Shown piece by piece: positions 46,127 to 57,212 of a stretch of DNA of 64,000 nt. The stretch's first letter is position 1. Every line of letters begins with the position of its first letter. Source of the stretch: Adiantum capillus-veneris (lineage: Eukaryota; Streptophyta; Polypodiopsida; Polypodiales; Pteridaceae); contig CM043953.1 in the NCBI GenBank assembly GCA_014529385.2, positions 99,141,342 to 99,205,341 on the forward strand, given 5' to 3'. Made by a program: the position numbers and the translations under genes. The notes beneath the pieces are model-generated. The model was not told the DNA's origin, made no database searches, and was given only the letters and a program-made list of their open reading frames with translations.

Positions 46127-47020
46127 CTGTTCAATTTCCAGAACTAGAGCAAGATTCTTCATCTCTGCAGTGCCTTCAAGTTGACGTAGCATGCCTTTTG
46201 ACGCATTTATATTAGCTTCCACATCTTTTATCTCATCAACGTCACAAGGAACTTGCCGATGTAGTTCTTCAAGGCGTTGCTCGAACAAAAGAATATCCTC
46301 CTTAATTTTCTTGGTGACAGCATTTGAGCCCTCAAACCTCTGTAAACTCTCTTTCTTTTGTTGGAGACTTGCCCTCAACTCAGATAACGTGTTCAACTTC
46401 TGCGTAGAGCTTGTCAAAACTCCACGAACAATGGCATCCAAATCAAAAATGTAATTTACTGCCACTGTTTCAAACTGCAAAACTTTGTCCTCTTCAATAT
46501 TACACATATTGCTGGCACCTTGTGTGTACTGCCTCTTCTTGTTGGACCCTAGTAGCCCACAATGAAATGCTCCATTAGCCCTCTTCCAATTTTTCCACCT
46601 TCCTCTTCGATCCTCCAGGTTTACTACTGCACATGCTCAACACACTCTCCCCAAACCTTGCTCATGCAATTTTATGTCTTGATGGGTCATTTTTAGCAGC
46701 ATCAGTGATCATACTTCTCAAAAGCATAGCACCTAGCAAACTTAGCTATAATCTCCCCACTTGATGGGGGACCCTGGTACACCTTATGAAAAATAAGTCT
46801 ACAAATATCAATGAAAGAAGGCTGCAAATGGTGAAGGTAGACCTTTGCATTCTTTTGATACGGATGTTGGTAAACAGTAAGCCACTAATCATCTGGCAGA
46901 TCATAGTCAAATAATTCCTTAGCAACCTTTCCTTCTAGACTCAAACCATACTCCTCATGTAATTCTTCTACAGTATAACAGAATTTTTTGAGTATTGGTA
47001 CTCATCCATTCTGTTTTTCC
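46127..47020 (-). pseudogene. Coiled-coil exon of the composite pseudogene
   Basis: The acceptor TTGCTTTATTTTAG lies at 47021-47034. The first half reads, in one frame, FCYTVEELHEEYGLSLEGKV, TAG, WLTVYQHPYQKNAKVYLHHL and GEIIAKFARCYAFEKYDH. The second half (46507-46130) is an uninterrupted coiled coil (LNTLSELRASLQQKKESLQR, then DILLFEQRLEELHRQ, then EIKDVEANINASKGMLRQLE) before the splice donor. Such helices suggest oligomerisation. Stops in 46510-46740 break the link between the halves. Confidence 0.55.
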
Positions 47021-47275
47021 CTAAAATAAAGCAAGAGGAAACAATTAGACATGCCACTATAGTTCCAAATGTATAAAGTACTTAACATGCAACCATATTC
47101 ATGCAACCACCATGCAGATAATGTCTTACAATACCTTAATTAACACGCAACCAAACCAAATGGTACATTTCCAACCATGTAAAGTAACAGTACTTACCCC
47201 TCTTCTTTGTTGTACTTGTGCAATAGAGGATTTTCCCATGCTCTCTGTCATCTCTAATTGATCAATGTTCTACCT

Positions 47276-47545
47276 CTCTTTGGGGGTTGTAGTACACATT
47301 GCTGCTATGATGCTCGTTCTTGCTGGTATGATTCTCATTGCGACTGCTACTAGGAGTTTTGAATGAACTCCCCTTCATCCTAGACTAGTTCTCTCCAAGC
47401 CGTTAATCCTTTGTGTATCATGCTCCCAAGTTTCGACAAGAAGTACAACATCAGCTTTGCTTGTTAGTTCATTAATGCCAACCCCCACATTCCATGGGCA
47501 TCCATTACAATTCCAAAATCATATTTTCAATTGTAACTCGGTCTC
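47276..47545 (-). pseudogene. LINE endonuclease, N-terminal fragment
   Basis: Minus strand after ORF1 reads LKI, stop, FWNCNGCPWNVGVGINELTS and then ADVVLLVETWEHDTQRINGL: the catalytic Asn strand and the Glu of ETWE typical of LINE apurinic-like endonucleases. Two stops and an abrupt end at about 47270. Confidence 0.75.
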
Positions 47546-47574
47546 ATAGGTCACACATCCCTATTTGCTCGAGG

Positions 47575-48507
47575 GACTTGCCTCCTCCTTTGGCACATTT
47601 TCTTCGTGAGAGATCTCCTTGTTTTTCTTATTCTTTTCATCATATGCCTTGCAACGCATATTTTGTTGGATAATAGTGCGATCTTCACATGCAAAACATT
47701 TTGTATCTCTCAAATAGATCCAACTATTATCAAAATATTTTGTTTGGTCTCATCCGGCATGGTGCATACGATTGGCCATTCTCCCAACGGAGGAGCTCCT
47801 TGCTTCCCCACTCTATGTGCTCCATAGACCATAACTCCGAACATGCCAAAGTGGGTTTTGAAGAAATCTTCGATAACATTGGCAAGAGAAGGAGGTGTCT
47901 CTAACTTCTCTTCAAAAATTCCATGAATAACAATGTTCTTGGAACGTCGTTCCCGTTCCTTCAACTCGTCCACGCCCACATTCTCAACATTCTTTGCTTG
48001 AACCATAGCTTGCATGAGTGAGAAACTAGGAACCACATTGTTACCACATACATCAGCGCAAAACTTGTTTGTGTATACATTTTTCATGTCACATACATCC
48101 CAATTCATGGTGTCAAATTTCTCCTCTTTCAATACATGGTCATGCTCTACTTTGCTCATGCGCTCCTTCAAAGCATTCAAGTCCACAAGAGAGCGTTTAC
48201 ATTCCTTGACTTCCTCTTCAAGTTGCATCAAACATGTTGTTTGCATCTGAAGTGTCCTCTTGAAATTCTCATTATCAACCACAAGTACCCTTAGTGTGCC
48301 ATTCTCCATTGCAAGTGCTCGTAAGTATTCTCCTTGTTTGTTTACAGTCTCTTGCAATGATACCAAGTATGCAACGATCATGGTTTCCAATGTCGTTGGT
48401 TGGATGATTGTGTTGCTATCTCCACAATTAGGAGATTTTGGATCATTTTCCACAATGGTTGTGGACCTTGTTGAAGAAGAAGAACCCTTGCGAGTGCCAG
48501 AAGACAT
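47575..48507 (-). pseudogene. LINE ORF1 protein (coiled coil, RNA-binding)
   Basis: 48507-47710: a Ser/Thr-rich start (MSSGTRKGSSSSTRSTTIV), a long coiled coil, then ELKERERRSKNIVIHGIFEE and VMVYGAHRVGKQGAPPLGEW, the RNA-recognition region of LINE ORF1 proteins. After a one-base shift near 47715 the minus strand continues DTKCFACEDRTIIQQNMRCK and a Lys/Glu-rich tail to TAG at about 47577. ORF1p coats LINE RNA. The frameshift makes it a pseudogene. Confidence 0.8.
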
Positions 48508-48741
48508 TGTATGTAAAATAAGAGATGAGATTCAACTTTCTTGAACCTGTTCACTTTGGAAATGCTGCTACAAAAATGACTTCCATAACTTTGAATTTTT
48601 TTGACTTTACATCAATGCATAGAGGGCATCATGCTCTTTGATTGAGGCTATATATCACCCAAATCCAAGTTTGGATGAAGAATTTATGATCAAAAGAGTG
48701 AATTGTTGTCTACTAGGTCAAAAAATGACTGCGTTTTTTGT

Positions 48742-48879
48742 AGAGAGGGAGAGAGAAGGGGGGAGAGAGATAGAGACATAATGGGAGAGAGAGAGAGGGG
48801 GGGGAGGGAGGAGAAAGGAAGATAAAGAGAGGGAGGTATATAAAAAGGGGGAGCGGATAGAGGTAGAGAGAGTGAGAGG

Positions 48880-48953
<74 letters not shown>

Positions 48954-49070
48954 GAGGAAGACTGAGGGAGAGCGATGGAAGGAGTGGGAGACAGAGAGAA
49001 ATAGAAATAATGAGAGGTAGCATGAGAGAGAAATAGAGTGAGAGAGACAAGATAGAGGGAAGGGGGGGGG

Positions 49071-49121
<51 letters not shown>
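48742..49121 (+). repeat. GA-rich low-complexity block with (GA)n and G-runs
   Basis: Almost pure purine for nearly 380 bp, with (AG)n cores at about 48887-48949 and 49074-49121 and a GGGGGGGGG run near 49062. Leu/Ser or Arg/Glu open frames in it are not genes. Confidence 0.95.
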
Positions 49122-49127
<6 letters not shown>

Positions 49128-49139
49128 AGAACAAAAAAG

Positions 49140-49860
49140 CTCACTCCGAAAACTCTTTTTGGAGAGAATTTTTTTTTCTAGAGTTTGTTAGTTGAGAAAT
49201 TTTTGAAAAAAGCTCACTCCAAAGCTCGATCAAAAAGCTCCTTTCATTCCAATTCCCGTTTTGACCACCTGCCTCAAGGATTCAAAGAGGATGGAGGATT
49301 GACTGGATACCGTTTTGTGGCACCTACTGCATTGAAGTAGATCGATTAGGAGATGTATGTCTAATAACTTGAAAAAGCTTCATTAGGATGAAAAAATGAA
49401 AGTCATTGAGGTCTACTTCTATTTAGTACCACAAGAAATACTGTAACTATCACAATTGAAGGCAAAGAAATCTCTCATGCCCAATGGGTTTCAAATCACT
49501 AGAGTCATTCACGGTGGTAGAATTATACCTATATGTATATTTCCTAGTTTTTGGAGACAAACATATATTGTATTTCTTCATTCCTGTAGCAAAAACTTCA
49601 ATATTTTATAGACTCTATGTATAGGGACCATGGGATATATTACTTGTATACATGAAATTACCTTTATGGCAACCCATGCAACAAGATTGTACATATGAGT
49701 AAAAATCAGTCCGTTGAGCTCTCTTGTTTGCAATGCTGTTTGAATATTTTGTCTTAAATAAGTTGATAAATTAGTTAAGTATATAATTCTAAGTTTGTCT
49801 ATGCTATATAGGATGCGATCTGTACAACTCTTCAAGAGAAGAAATTAAGCACACTAGACC
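49140..49860. other. Noncoding stretch, no feature recognised
   Basis: Moderately AT-rich sequence leading into a gag fragment. It contains the phrase AAAAGCTCACTCC twice (about 49137 and 49210). It may be the leader of the gag fragment that follows. Confidence 0.4.
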
Positions 49861-49862
49861 AC

Positions 49863-50437
49863 CCTCTTTCAAAGGGAAAGGAGCTCAAATTGAATGCGAT
49901 GCCGAAGTGTGGCTTGAAGAGGTGGATGATTACTTTACTGCTGTTGACACTTTCACTGAAAATAAAGTTAACACGAAAGGAACTCCAATTGAACACGATG
50001 CTGAAGTGTGGCTTGAAGAGATGGATGGTCATTTTACTATTGTTGGCACTTCCACGGAAAATAAAGCTATGTTAGGCATGTTCCCTCTTACTAGTGATAC
50101 TAAGATTTGATGAAAGCAAGATTCCATGGTTAGCAGTGTGGCATAAGGTACCCAAACTTGGGAAGACATTAAGGTTGCTATAAAGGAATTCTATCTCCTA
50201 CCTACTCACGAGTCCCTTAAGATGAACGACTTCTTTAACCTATGCCAATACCACCTTACTTTAGAGGATTACTACTCAAAATATGTGACCCTTGAGCGTT
50301 ATGCTCCTCAAATATATGTAGAACAACAAGTAGCCTATTTTTTCTATGGTCTAAATGCTCCTGTGAACACTCACCTTGAATCAATGAGGCCAACAAACCT
50401 ACAAGATGCTCTGTTAAGAGCTAATTCCTTAGCTTAA
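49863..50437 (+). pseudogene. LTR-retrotransposon gag fragment with internal duplication
   Basis: Plus-strand gag core: DAEVWLEEVDDYFTAVDTFT (49901-49960), the repeated version DAEVWLEEMDGHFTIVGTST (50000-50059), then after frame changes KMNDFFNLCQYHLTLEDYYS and NAPVNTHLESMRPTNLQDAL (50219-50437). The WLEExDxYF segment is typical of Gypsy-type gag. A 99-bp in-frame unit is duplicated. No knuckle or pol follows. The remainder to 51010 contains no recognisable gene. Confidence 0.75.
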
Positions 50438-51010
50438 GAAGTGGCTAACCATTATGAAAATATGAACCCTCTAGGGGCCCTTTGGGATTAAAGTTAATTA
50501 GAGGCTAACCAATAGGAAGAAGGTGGTGAACATACTCTATGCCCTCAAAGTAGTAGGGGGACAAAGTAGTCTTACACTTCTTAATGGCCTCTTACCTAGT
50601 GAGAAGGTGGTATCCCAAGCTATTGTTGAGATGAGGACATCACAATTTCTAGAAACTCCATATTAGATAAAACTTGTATGATATTTTATGGATCTTAAAT
50701 AAGCATTACTTAAAATATAAGTTTTTGGCTCAAAAATCAAAAAAATCTAGAACCTTAAAACCTAGCTTGAAGCTTTAATGGAACCTTATACTTTTGCAAA
50801 TATTTTGCAATCTCTAAGGGTTGAAAAACATACAATTCTATTGGCTAAAATGGATAACATATTACATGGAATGTACATGGAGTCACATGGGGGTAGTCTG
50901 GGACTATGATTAAGTAGAGAAATGACTACAAGGCATGGAATCCCTAGAACTTGACCAAATGGACAATGTAGAAGTAGTAGGTGGCCTCAAAACCTCATTG
51001 CTAGGGTTCA

Positions 51011-51182
51011 TGTCAACTAACCGGACACCCATCACACTGATCATACTAACCTTATCTATTCTTTTGACCATATAGAATAATAAGGAGCAGTGAGGAAAAT
51101 TTGAATCCTAATTGAGAGCTCCACCAGCATTGTATGTCTTCTCTTCTTCTCCCTCTCACTCCACATGCATTGCACAATCTTT
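51011..51182 (+). repeat. Probable Copia-2 5' LTR (or its 3' part)
   Basis: Similar over about 170 bp to 57140-57312: both contain ACACCCATCA, CTTATCTATTCTTTTGA, CATATAGAA, GAGAGCTCCAC and GCATTGCACA. It starts TGTCAACTAACC. It is followed at about 51187 by TGATATCAGATTC, a recognisable variant of the iMet primer site TGGTATCAGAGC. Boundaries are approximate. Confidence 0.55.
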
Positions 51183-52799
51183 AAGTGATATCAGATTCGA
51201 AGGTTGTAGAGCTACTCCTGCCTTGACGTTTCTCTCTTCTTGGTGAACTTCACATTGGCTACATCGTCAATAGATCGAAGCTCAGAGCTTCCATGGCTAT
51301 GGAGGCATTGTGAGCTCAGCACATAGAGATTACACATCAAGGTGGCAAGGGGTTGAACTCCACAAGCCACAAGGGGAGGGATTGAACTTTTTTGTGAGCT
51401 CAAAGAGAGAGAGAGAAGCAAGTTGTTCAGTTTAGTGGGTCATTATTTTGCTCATAACTTGAGCTCTAGAACTCAAATTCAAAAACAGTTTTGATCAAAA
51501 CAAAGATCTCTTTAAGCTCTATGACTTTGTAGAAAAAGTCATCATCTAGTTTGGAGTGCAACTATGTCTAGAATCAAAAACACAGAAGCTATTTTCTCAA
51601 GAAAGATGAGTTGAGTAAGAGAGGAGAGAGAATTTAGAGAGAGAAAGAGATATCTTCATCTCAACTTCAGCATTAGAGGCCTCAAGACACACACTTCTCT
51701 TCTCGACATTGGCATAGAGAGAGAGAGAGAGAGAGCACGTTGGCTCTGCTTCAGCATTGACACTCCAAGTTTTGACATCGATTACTTGTTTTCTCATCTT
51801 ACGACATTGACTTCTTCCTTGACGTGGACGTGCACGGGTGAGGTGTCTCTTCCATAAGGGAGTGACACCCAACATCGGCATCAACTTCGACAACCTTGAA
51901 TACTGATTTTCACACGCTCTTTAGCATTGTTGAGAGTGAGATAGGGAAACAGGTTATACATTGTCATTGGTAGTAGTTCTATGCATTTTTGAGAGCGATT
52001 TGGATTTCCATATATGTTTTTGACATTGATGTATGTTATTTGTGATTTCAAATATTGTTTTTCTCTCATTGCTTATGCATAGCCCTTAATGGCTTCTCAA
52101 AGACAACCCTCAAATACAATTTTATATGCACAAGGATAGTCACATGCTATCTTGTTGTAGATCTATGAGCTTTTTTGGCAGTGACAACCATTTGGATGTA
52201 TATGGTTTATGCATGAATAGCACTTAAGAGTGTTTGTGCTCTATTCATAGGAAGTTGGTTCAATGCTTTTGCTTGCATACTCATTGGCGTCTAGTTGAGC
52301 ACGTGTCCTGTGGTTTTGTGGTGATAGTTTCACATTTTTTATGTACGTTGTGTTGCGGATACTACCATTGTACGTCGTTGTGGAGCCGACTTCAGCTTGT
52401 TTTGGTAGTCTTGACCGTATTCGAGACACGGTCCAAAAGAGCCATTTCTAAGATTGTGGCTAGTCACGTTTGTATAACCTTTTGTGAGGGTCGTTGCGTG
52501 AGGTATTTTGAAGCCAAGCACTATGGGAACGGGTTACACATTGTGAGGTGCATTAGGTTGCTAGAGATCCCCATCCGTGACCTCACCATAGGACATGTAT
52601 AGATGGGCCTAGGTGCTTTGATGCCAAGTTGAGAGTTTTTCAACAGTTTTTGTTTAGTAGTATATGCTAGTTTATGTCCCACAGAGCACTCTTGATATTT
52701 TATGCATGGATTTTTTCTTGTGTTTTGCTTGAGATTTTGATCTCTGTACAAAGGAGACTCTACCGGATTTTTTTTGAAAGTCCTCTACTTTGCCTATAG

Positions 52800-52973
52800 C
52801 ACGGGGGATTCACTAGTAGTAATAGGGGGATGCCACGTGCGTGCAACAAAATTGCCTTTTTAACCCCTATATACAGGACCCTCCTATGTAAAATCTATCC
52901 ATTTGGCCGTACAAAACCCCCCTATTGTACACTCACGTGATACAATACGGCAACTTTTAGTGAATCCCCCGTG
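52800..52973 (+). mobile_element. 174-bp MITE with perfect terminal inverted repeats
   Basis: The left end CACGGGGGATTCACTA is the exact complement of the right end TAGTGAATCCCCCGTG (16 bp). The direct repeat GCCTATAG flanks it at 52792-52799 and 52974-52981, an 8-bp target duplication. There is no coding capacity. An 8-bp duplication and CA-initial inverted repeats fit a hAT-like or similar DNA transposon; the family is unassigned. Confidence 0.9.
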
Positions 52974-53123
52974 GCCTATAGTACTCTTTTGCATTGACAT
53001 TGCAGTGATTTTGCTGTGTTTCTAGTTAATTTTTCATTTTTGTACAAAGGAGACTTTGCTGAAATTTTTGCAAAAATTTTGCCATAAATTCTTAGTCTCA
53101 CTCTCTTGCATTTGCTTGTCTGT

Positions 53124-54080
53124 CATGGCCAAATTTTTTGAGAAAGAAGAGTATTATATCAAGAATTTTGATGGCACAAACTTCATGATATGGAAGCAAT
53201 GTATGCTTGATGTCTTGGTCAATAAGGGCCTTGCAACGCCATTGAAAGAGCGTAAAGAAGGTGTTTACACTGATGATCAGTTAGAGGAGCTTGATTCTCG
53301 TGCTATGGCGACCATTCACTTGCACCTTGGTGAGTCCATATTCTTTACAATTATGGATAAAACTATTGCAAATGAATTATGGGAGTCTTTATGCTCATCA
53401 TGGGATGGTAAGAGTGCATTGAAAAAAGTTTTTCTCATGAAAAAGCTCATGCATATGAATATGAATTGAAAGGTAGTAGTGCTAGTTCACACTTAAATGA
53501 GTTCAATAGCTTGTTTACACAACTTACATCAAAGGGGACTAATTTTGATGATGAAATGAAAGCCATTTTCTTGCTATGTTCTTTGCTTGCGTCATAAGAT
53601 ACTTTCAACACTGCCATAAGCAACTCCGTCCCTAAGGGAAAGCTTGTTTTCAGTGATGTTACTAGTACTTTGCTCATGAAAGAGATTCAATGTACGTCTC
53701 TTGACACTAGTGGGCATGGTCAGGATTGTAAGAATGCACAAAGCAAGAGCTATAGACATGACACGAGGAACATTGAATGCTACCATTGTCACAAGAAAGG
53801 ACACATGAAAAAGGATTGTTGTTTATTGCAAAGTGAGAAGGGTAAATCCATTGCCATAAGTTCTGCACCTCCTAAGAGCAATGAGAAGATAGAGGAGTTT
53901 GATGTTGTTGAGTCTCTACATGTTGATAGAGGAGTTCGATGTTGTTGAGTCTCTACATGTTGATATTGTTCTTGACGTGCCATAGTCATCGGATATACTA
54001 GTCTTTATTTTTGATTTGAGTCCAAAGATGGTGTAAGATCTTGAAAAATGCTAGGTGGAGAATTGGATTATTGACTCACG
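53124..54080 (+). pseudogene. Copia-2 gag with zinc knuckle and protease start
   Basis: MAKFFEKEEYYIKNFDGTNF starts a Copia gag (continuing MIWKQCMLDVLVNKGLATPL, then MATIHLHLGESIFFTIMDKT). It ends in a frameshift near 53470. The later part has CYHCHKKGHMKKDC (53779-53820), a C-x2-C-x4-H-x4-C knuckle, and ENWIIDSRSSTLVG at about 54055-54100, the start of the protease. A 34-bp duplication (GTTGTTGAGTCTCTACATGT twice, at 53905 and 53942) follows the knuckle. Confidence 0.85.
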
Positions 54081-54565
54081 TTCCTCGACACTAGTAGGTT
54101 GTACATGATACTCTCAAACACTGACAAAAATTGCATAAACCTAGCTATCCTAGCTCCCTCTGCGCTATGTACAATCCCTACACCATCAAGACTAGAGACA
54201 AATGGATGTGACAAATCAGGGGTGCTCAACATTGTGACTATCTATGCATCCATCGTACCATGCTCTACCTGTCCTGACATAACCATGCCAGTATTTAGCA
54301 TGAGCATATAAAAGAACTCCATGTCTGTCATCTCTATCTGTGTCTCTAGGGAGTAGACCCGCTCTACCTCTAATGTGCAGACTCTAACAACATCCATTGT
54401 GTCTCACTAGAGCACTGCCACTCTACCTCTATCTCTATAGGGTCTACTAGCATGTCCTATATAGCTAAATGCTCTATCTCATGAGCATGGTGAATCTAAC
54501 CCACGAAGGATACATGTCTCATCTCTCACTCAAAGCATGCCATCAACAAAATCAAGACCGTTTCG

Positions 54566-55360
54566 TCTCAAACCTCAGATACATGCATATGATATACCAA
54601 GCCACTGCGGGCTCCTCTGACAATCACTAATGAACCGCAATGCATTTGAAAAGACTGCTCTTTAGGTATTGTTTGACACCCATAATTTGCTAACAGTCGC
54701 TCACTGAGATCAAGCTCTCTCTCAGCTGAGGAACATAACGTACATGTCGTAGCGTATCTAATGCACCATTGTGCAATGACAAGCAAATATCTCTTGTACC
54801 TGTAATGTCAAACTTTGAACCATTGACCAAGTGCACACAACCAAAGCCTTCACTAGAGAAGGTGCAAAACCAGTCACAATGTGGTGTGATGTGGAAAACT
54901 ACATCTTCATCTAGCAACCAAGGTGGAGAGATGTCGCCTCCCAAAGACATGTAGGCAGGAGGAGTTCTAAAGAAAATCATGACATCACCATCATTGGCAT
55001 ATGAAGCCACCACTCTAGAATGTGTCAAAACCTCATATGTATCTTGCATACATCTTCGCAAAGTTGTCTTATTTTTCGGAAACAATGGCGCCTAATGTGC
55101 CCTGTGTGAGCACAATGCCAACATCGCATGTATCGGCAACTACGAGATCGTTGTCTCTCATGATTCATCACTATCGACTCTAAACCGTCACACATGTCTA
55201 CTAACTGGATGGCAATAAACCAAACTATGGCGACAAATCCTAGGAGAAAACTACTAGTCTGAGCAAAAAACTCAAGCAAAATCTCAACCATAGAATCTGA
55301 CAACAAAGTGGGAGATAGATCAACCACTACACAATCATGAAAACCCATGATTAAATGCAT
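54566..55360 (-). pseudogene. Copia-3 fragment: zinc knuckle, protease, pre-integrase
   Basis: Minus strand, opposite to Copia-2. 55360-55025 contains RCWHCAHTGHIRRHC (knuckle); 55085-54690 contains PPWLLDEDVVFHITPHCDWF (protease: the family has LLDSGAS, so Ser-Gly is replaced by Glu-Asp) and RHVRYVPQLRESLISVSDC; 54786-54568 contains GCQTIPKEQSFQMHCGSLVI, the pre-integrase strand. Frames overlap and shift. Minus-strand reading stays fairly open to about 54100, without motifs I recognise. Confidence 0.8.
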
Positions 55361-55369
55361 AAAGAACGA

Positions 55370-56690
55370 TGCTCACATATGCATAAAACAGTTCCACAAT
55401 CTGCTATCTGCAAGCACACAATCTGGGACAAACAACTCAATCGAATGTAAAGTGCATAACCAGATATGCAAGTAGTGAGCAAACTAGCTCAAAATGCATC
55501 CCACAAGAGAAACTATCTGCTAAAATCTGCAAGAAACCTGTGAAACCTGTGACTGGCAAAGTCTATAGCCACACGAGCATATGCTATCCTCATTCCTACG
55601 AGAGTGGATACAAGAATACTAAATCGTATCCAAGCTGACAAAACCTGTCAAAGTGGGAGTCAAACTCGACCACTAAACCATTAGAGAGCAAACTTATAGA
55701 TACGCATGAAACATGGTGAGAATTTGGAAAAATTTCGACAGAGTTTCCCTTGAGAACTGAGTGAAAACTCAAAAAATCTCACCAATACCGCATAAAGCAT
55801 AGACAAACACTCAGTGTCTCAAAAAAAGGACCCACAAATGGTATACATGCACAACCAAAACCTTGGCAAAATGCCTCGCTCCTGAACGAGTGGTTTTATG
55901 GACCTGTACCTATCCAAAACCGTTGTAAACCTATGAACCTGCTACCTACAAGATATAACTAGCTCAAGATGTATCCGCATAACTACTCTTTGGAATGCCC
56001 TACACAGTCATACATGAGCACAACACCTATGCTGCATAATCCACATTGTAAAAGTGCAAGCTATGAGTAGAAAACCTTGACCAAAACTAATCCTCGATTG
56101 AACTCCAATGCTCTCTATCTATGTTATTGATGCAGAAGACTTTGCCTCCAAGAAAATGTGTGCTCAAAAAACCACGTACCTCAAGAGACCGTTTTGATGG
56201 TGTGTAAATGCCTCCGTGTTTTGTTGCCCAAATCTACCAAAAACCCTAAAACCACAAGCTCTAGACAAACTGAAATTTCATCTTCAGCTAATAATTTATG
56301 CACCCAACTTTGAGCACCTTCCATGCTTCCAAAAGTGCATCAAATTCGTACACTGTACGAGAACAAAAAATCTGAGATTTTTTGCATACAATCAATTTGA
56401 GCTGAATATCAACAAATCAGTGAGGAATTTGCAGAAAATTTATTCAGCAAAGTTGTAGACCACGTCGAAATGGAGTGGGAAAGAGGACAATTTTTTTAGA
56501 TCTGCATTCTAGAAGGAGAAAAATGAATCTAAAAACAGTACTAATGTGCACACAATTCTAGGGAAGCACCTTCACCTATACACACACTGTCTTCAGATCT
56601 TCCACAAGAGCATACATCACTCTCAGCTGACCTCTCAAGCTCCCATTGCATTCTCACAAAGCTTCCAAGCTTTCTTGATCGCCGATGTGC
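55370..56690. other. Unassigned sequence between Copia fragments
   Basis: Probably leader or LTR of the minus-strand Copia-3. It contains a GACAGAGTTTCCC phrase like that at 23405. No gag motif was recognised on either strand; the open frame at 56216-56458 has no domain. Confidence 0.4.
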
Positions 56691-56699
56691 AAGTGCTTA

Positions 56700-57212
56700 C
56701 GCTTTTGGAATAGTGATGTATCCATTGCAGATTATGGGGGCTATGTGGATAAGCAAAGATCCACGTCTGGCTATGTTTTTCTATTTACTGGAGTAGCTGT
56801 GTCATGGAGATCATGTCTCTAGGATTGTAAGTCATCTTCCACCATAGAGACGGAGTATGTGGTAGTTTTTGATTCTAGCAAAGGAAGATGTATGGTTATC
56901 TCACCTAGTGGGAGATCTCAACATTACTTAGACTCCGATGTTTCATTTTGATAGTCAAAGTGCAATTGCATTAGCAAAGAACTCCGTGTTTCACTCCAAG
57001 TCGAAACACATAGAAGTCCGTTAGCATGTGTGATATGGAACATATTGGTTAGCAAGCGCATTGATCTAGTCAAGGTTCACATGGATGAAAACCCTACACA
57101 CGTTCTTACAAAGAGACTACCCTCAGAGAAGTTTGCACAGGCCAACTGGCCAGACACCCATCATACTAACCCTACTGACCTTATCTATTCTTTTGATCAT
57201 ATAGAACAATAA
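56700..57212 (+). pseudogene. Copia-2 RNase H C-terminus
   Basis: Plus strand frame reads SIADYGGYVDKQRSTSGYVF, AVSWRSCL then TAG (family Gln), DCKSSSTIETEYVVV, and after frameshifts LAKNSVFHSKSKHIEV-type residues, VKVHMDENPTHVLTKRLPSE and KFA, the canonical end of Copia polyproteins. The LTR-like repeat starts directly after. Confidence 0.82.

Larger units (their letters stand above)
43136..47250 (-). pseudogene. Composite spliced pseudogene: coiled coil, Cys-rich, acidic repeat, FCP1-like phosphatase
   Basis: Minus strand, six exons with canonical splice sites: E1 ends 47198, E2 47020-46127, E3 45152-44748, E4 44666-44042, E5 43903-43559, E6 43459-43136 (TGA). Introns are 177, 974, 81, 138 and 99 bp. 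E2 carries a VYQHPYQKNAKVYLHHLQPS segment and a long coiled coil; E3 a Cys segment; E4 an acidic Asp/Lys/Gln repeat; E5-E6 an FCP1/NIF-type HAD domain. Stops (for example TAG at about 45089 in E3 and TAG in E6) and an uncertain phase at two junctions indicate a pseudogene. Joining the domains into one protein is my inference. It could also be two neighbouring genes, because E4 reads into a TAA if its donor is not used. Confidence 0.55.
47270..48507 (-). mobile_element. LINE fragment: ORF1 and endonuclease N-terminus
   Basis: A minus-strand LINE piece that begins with ORF1 and is cut in the endonuclease at about 47270, where the exon-1 region of the composite pseudogene begins. It carries the portion (ORF1 plus endonuclease start) lacking from the LINE at 9193-12113. 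The two may be the same family, which cannot be shown without overlap. Confidence 0.75.

Noticed and set aside
48713-49144. Two long Leu/Ser/Pro-rich frames resembling a membrane or signal protein
   Set aside because: They are the complement of a GA-rich low-complexity block in two frames at once.
51187-51205. TGATATCAGATTCGAAGG considered as part of a tRNA gene
   Set aside because: It resembles a retroelement primer site next to an LTR-like repeat; no cloverleaf or B-box arrangement is visible around it.
52234-52602. 122-codon plus-strand frame in the Copia-2 leader
   Set aside because: It overlaps three opposite-strand frames, has no domain or relation to Copia proteins, and is probably chance.
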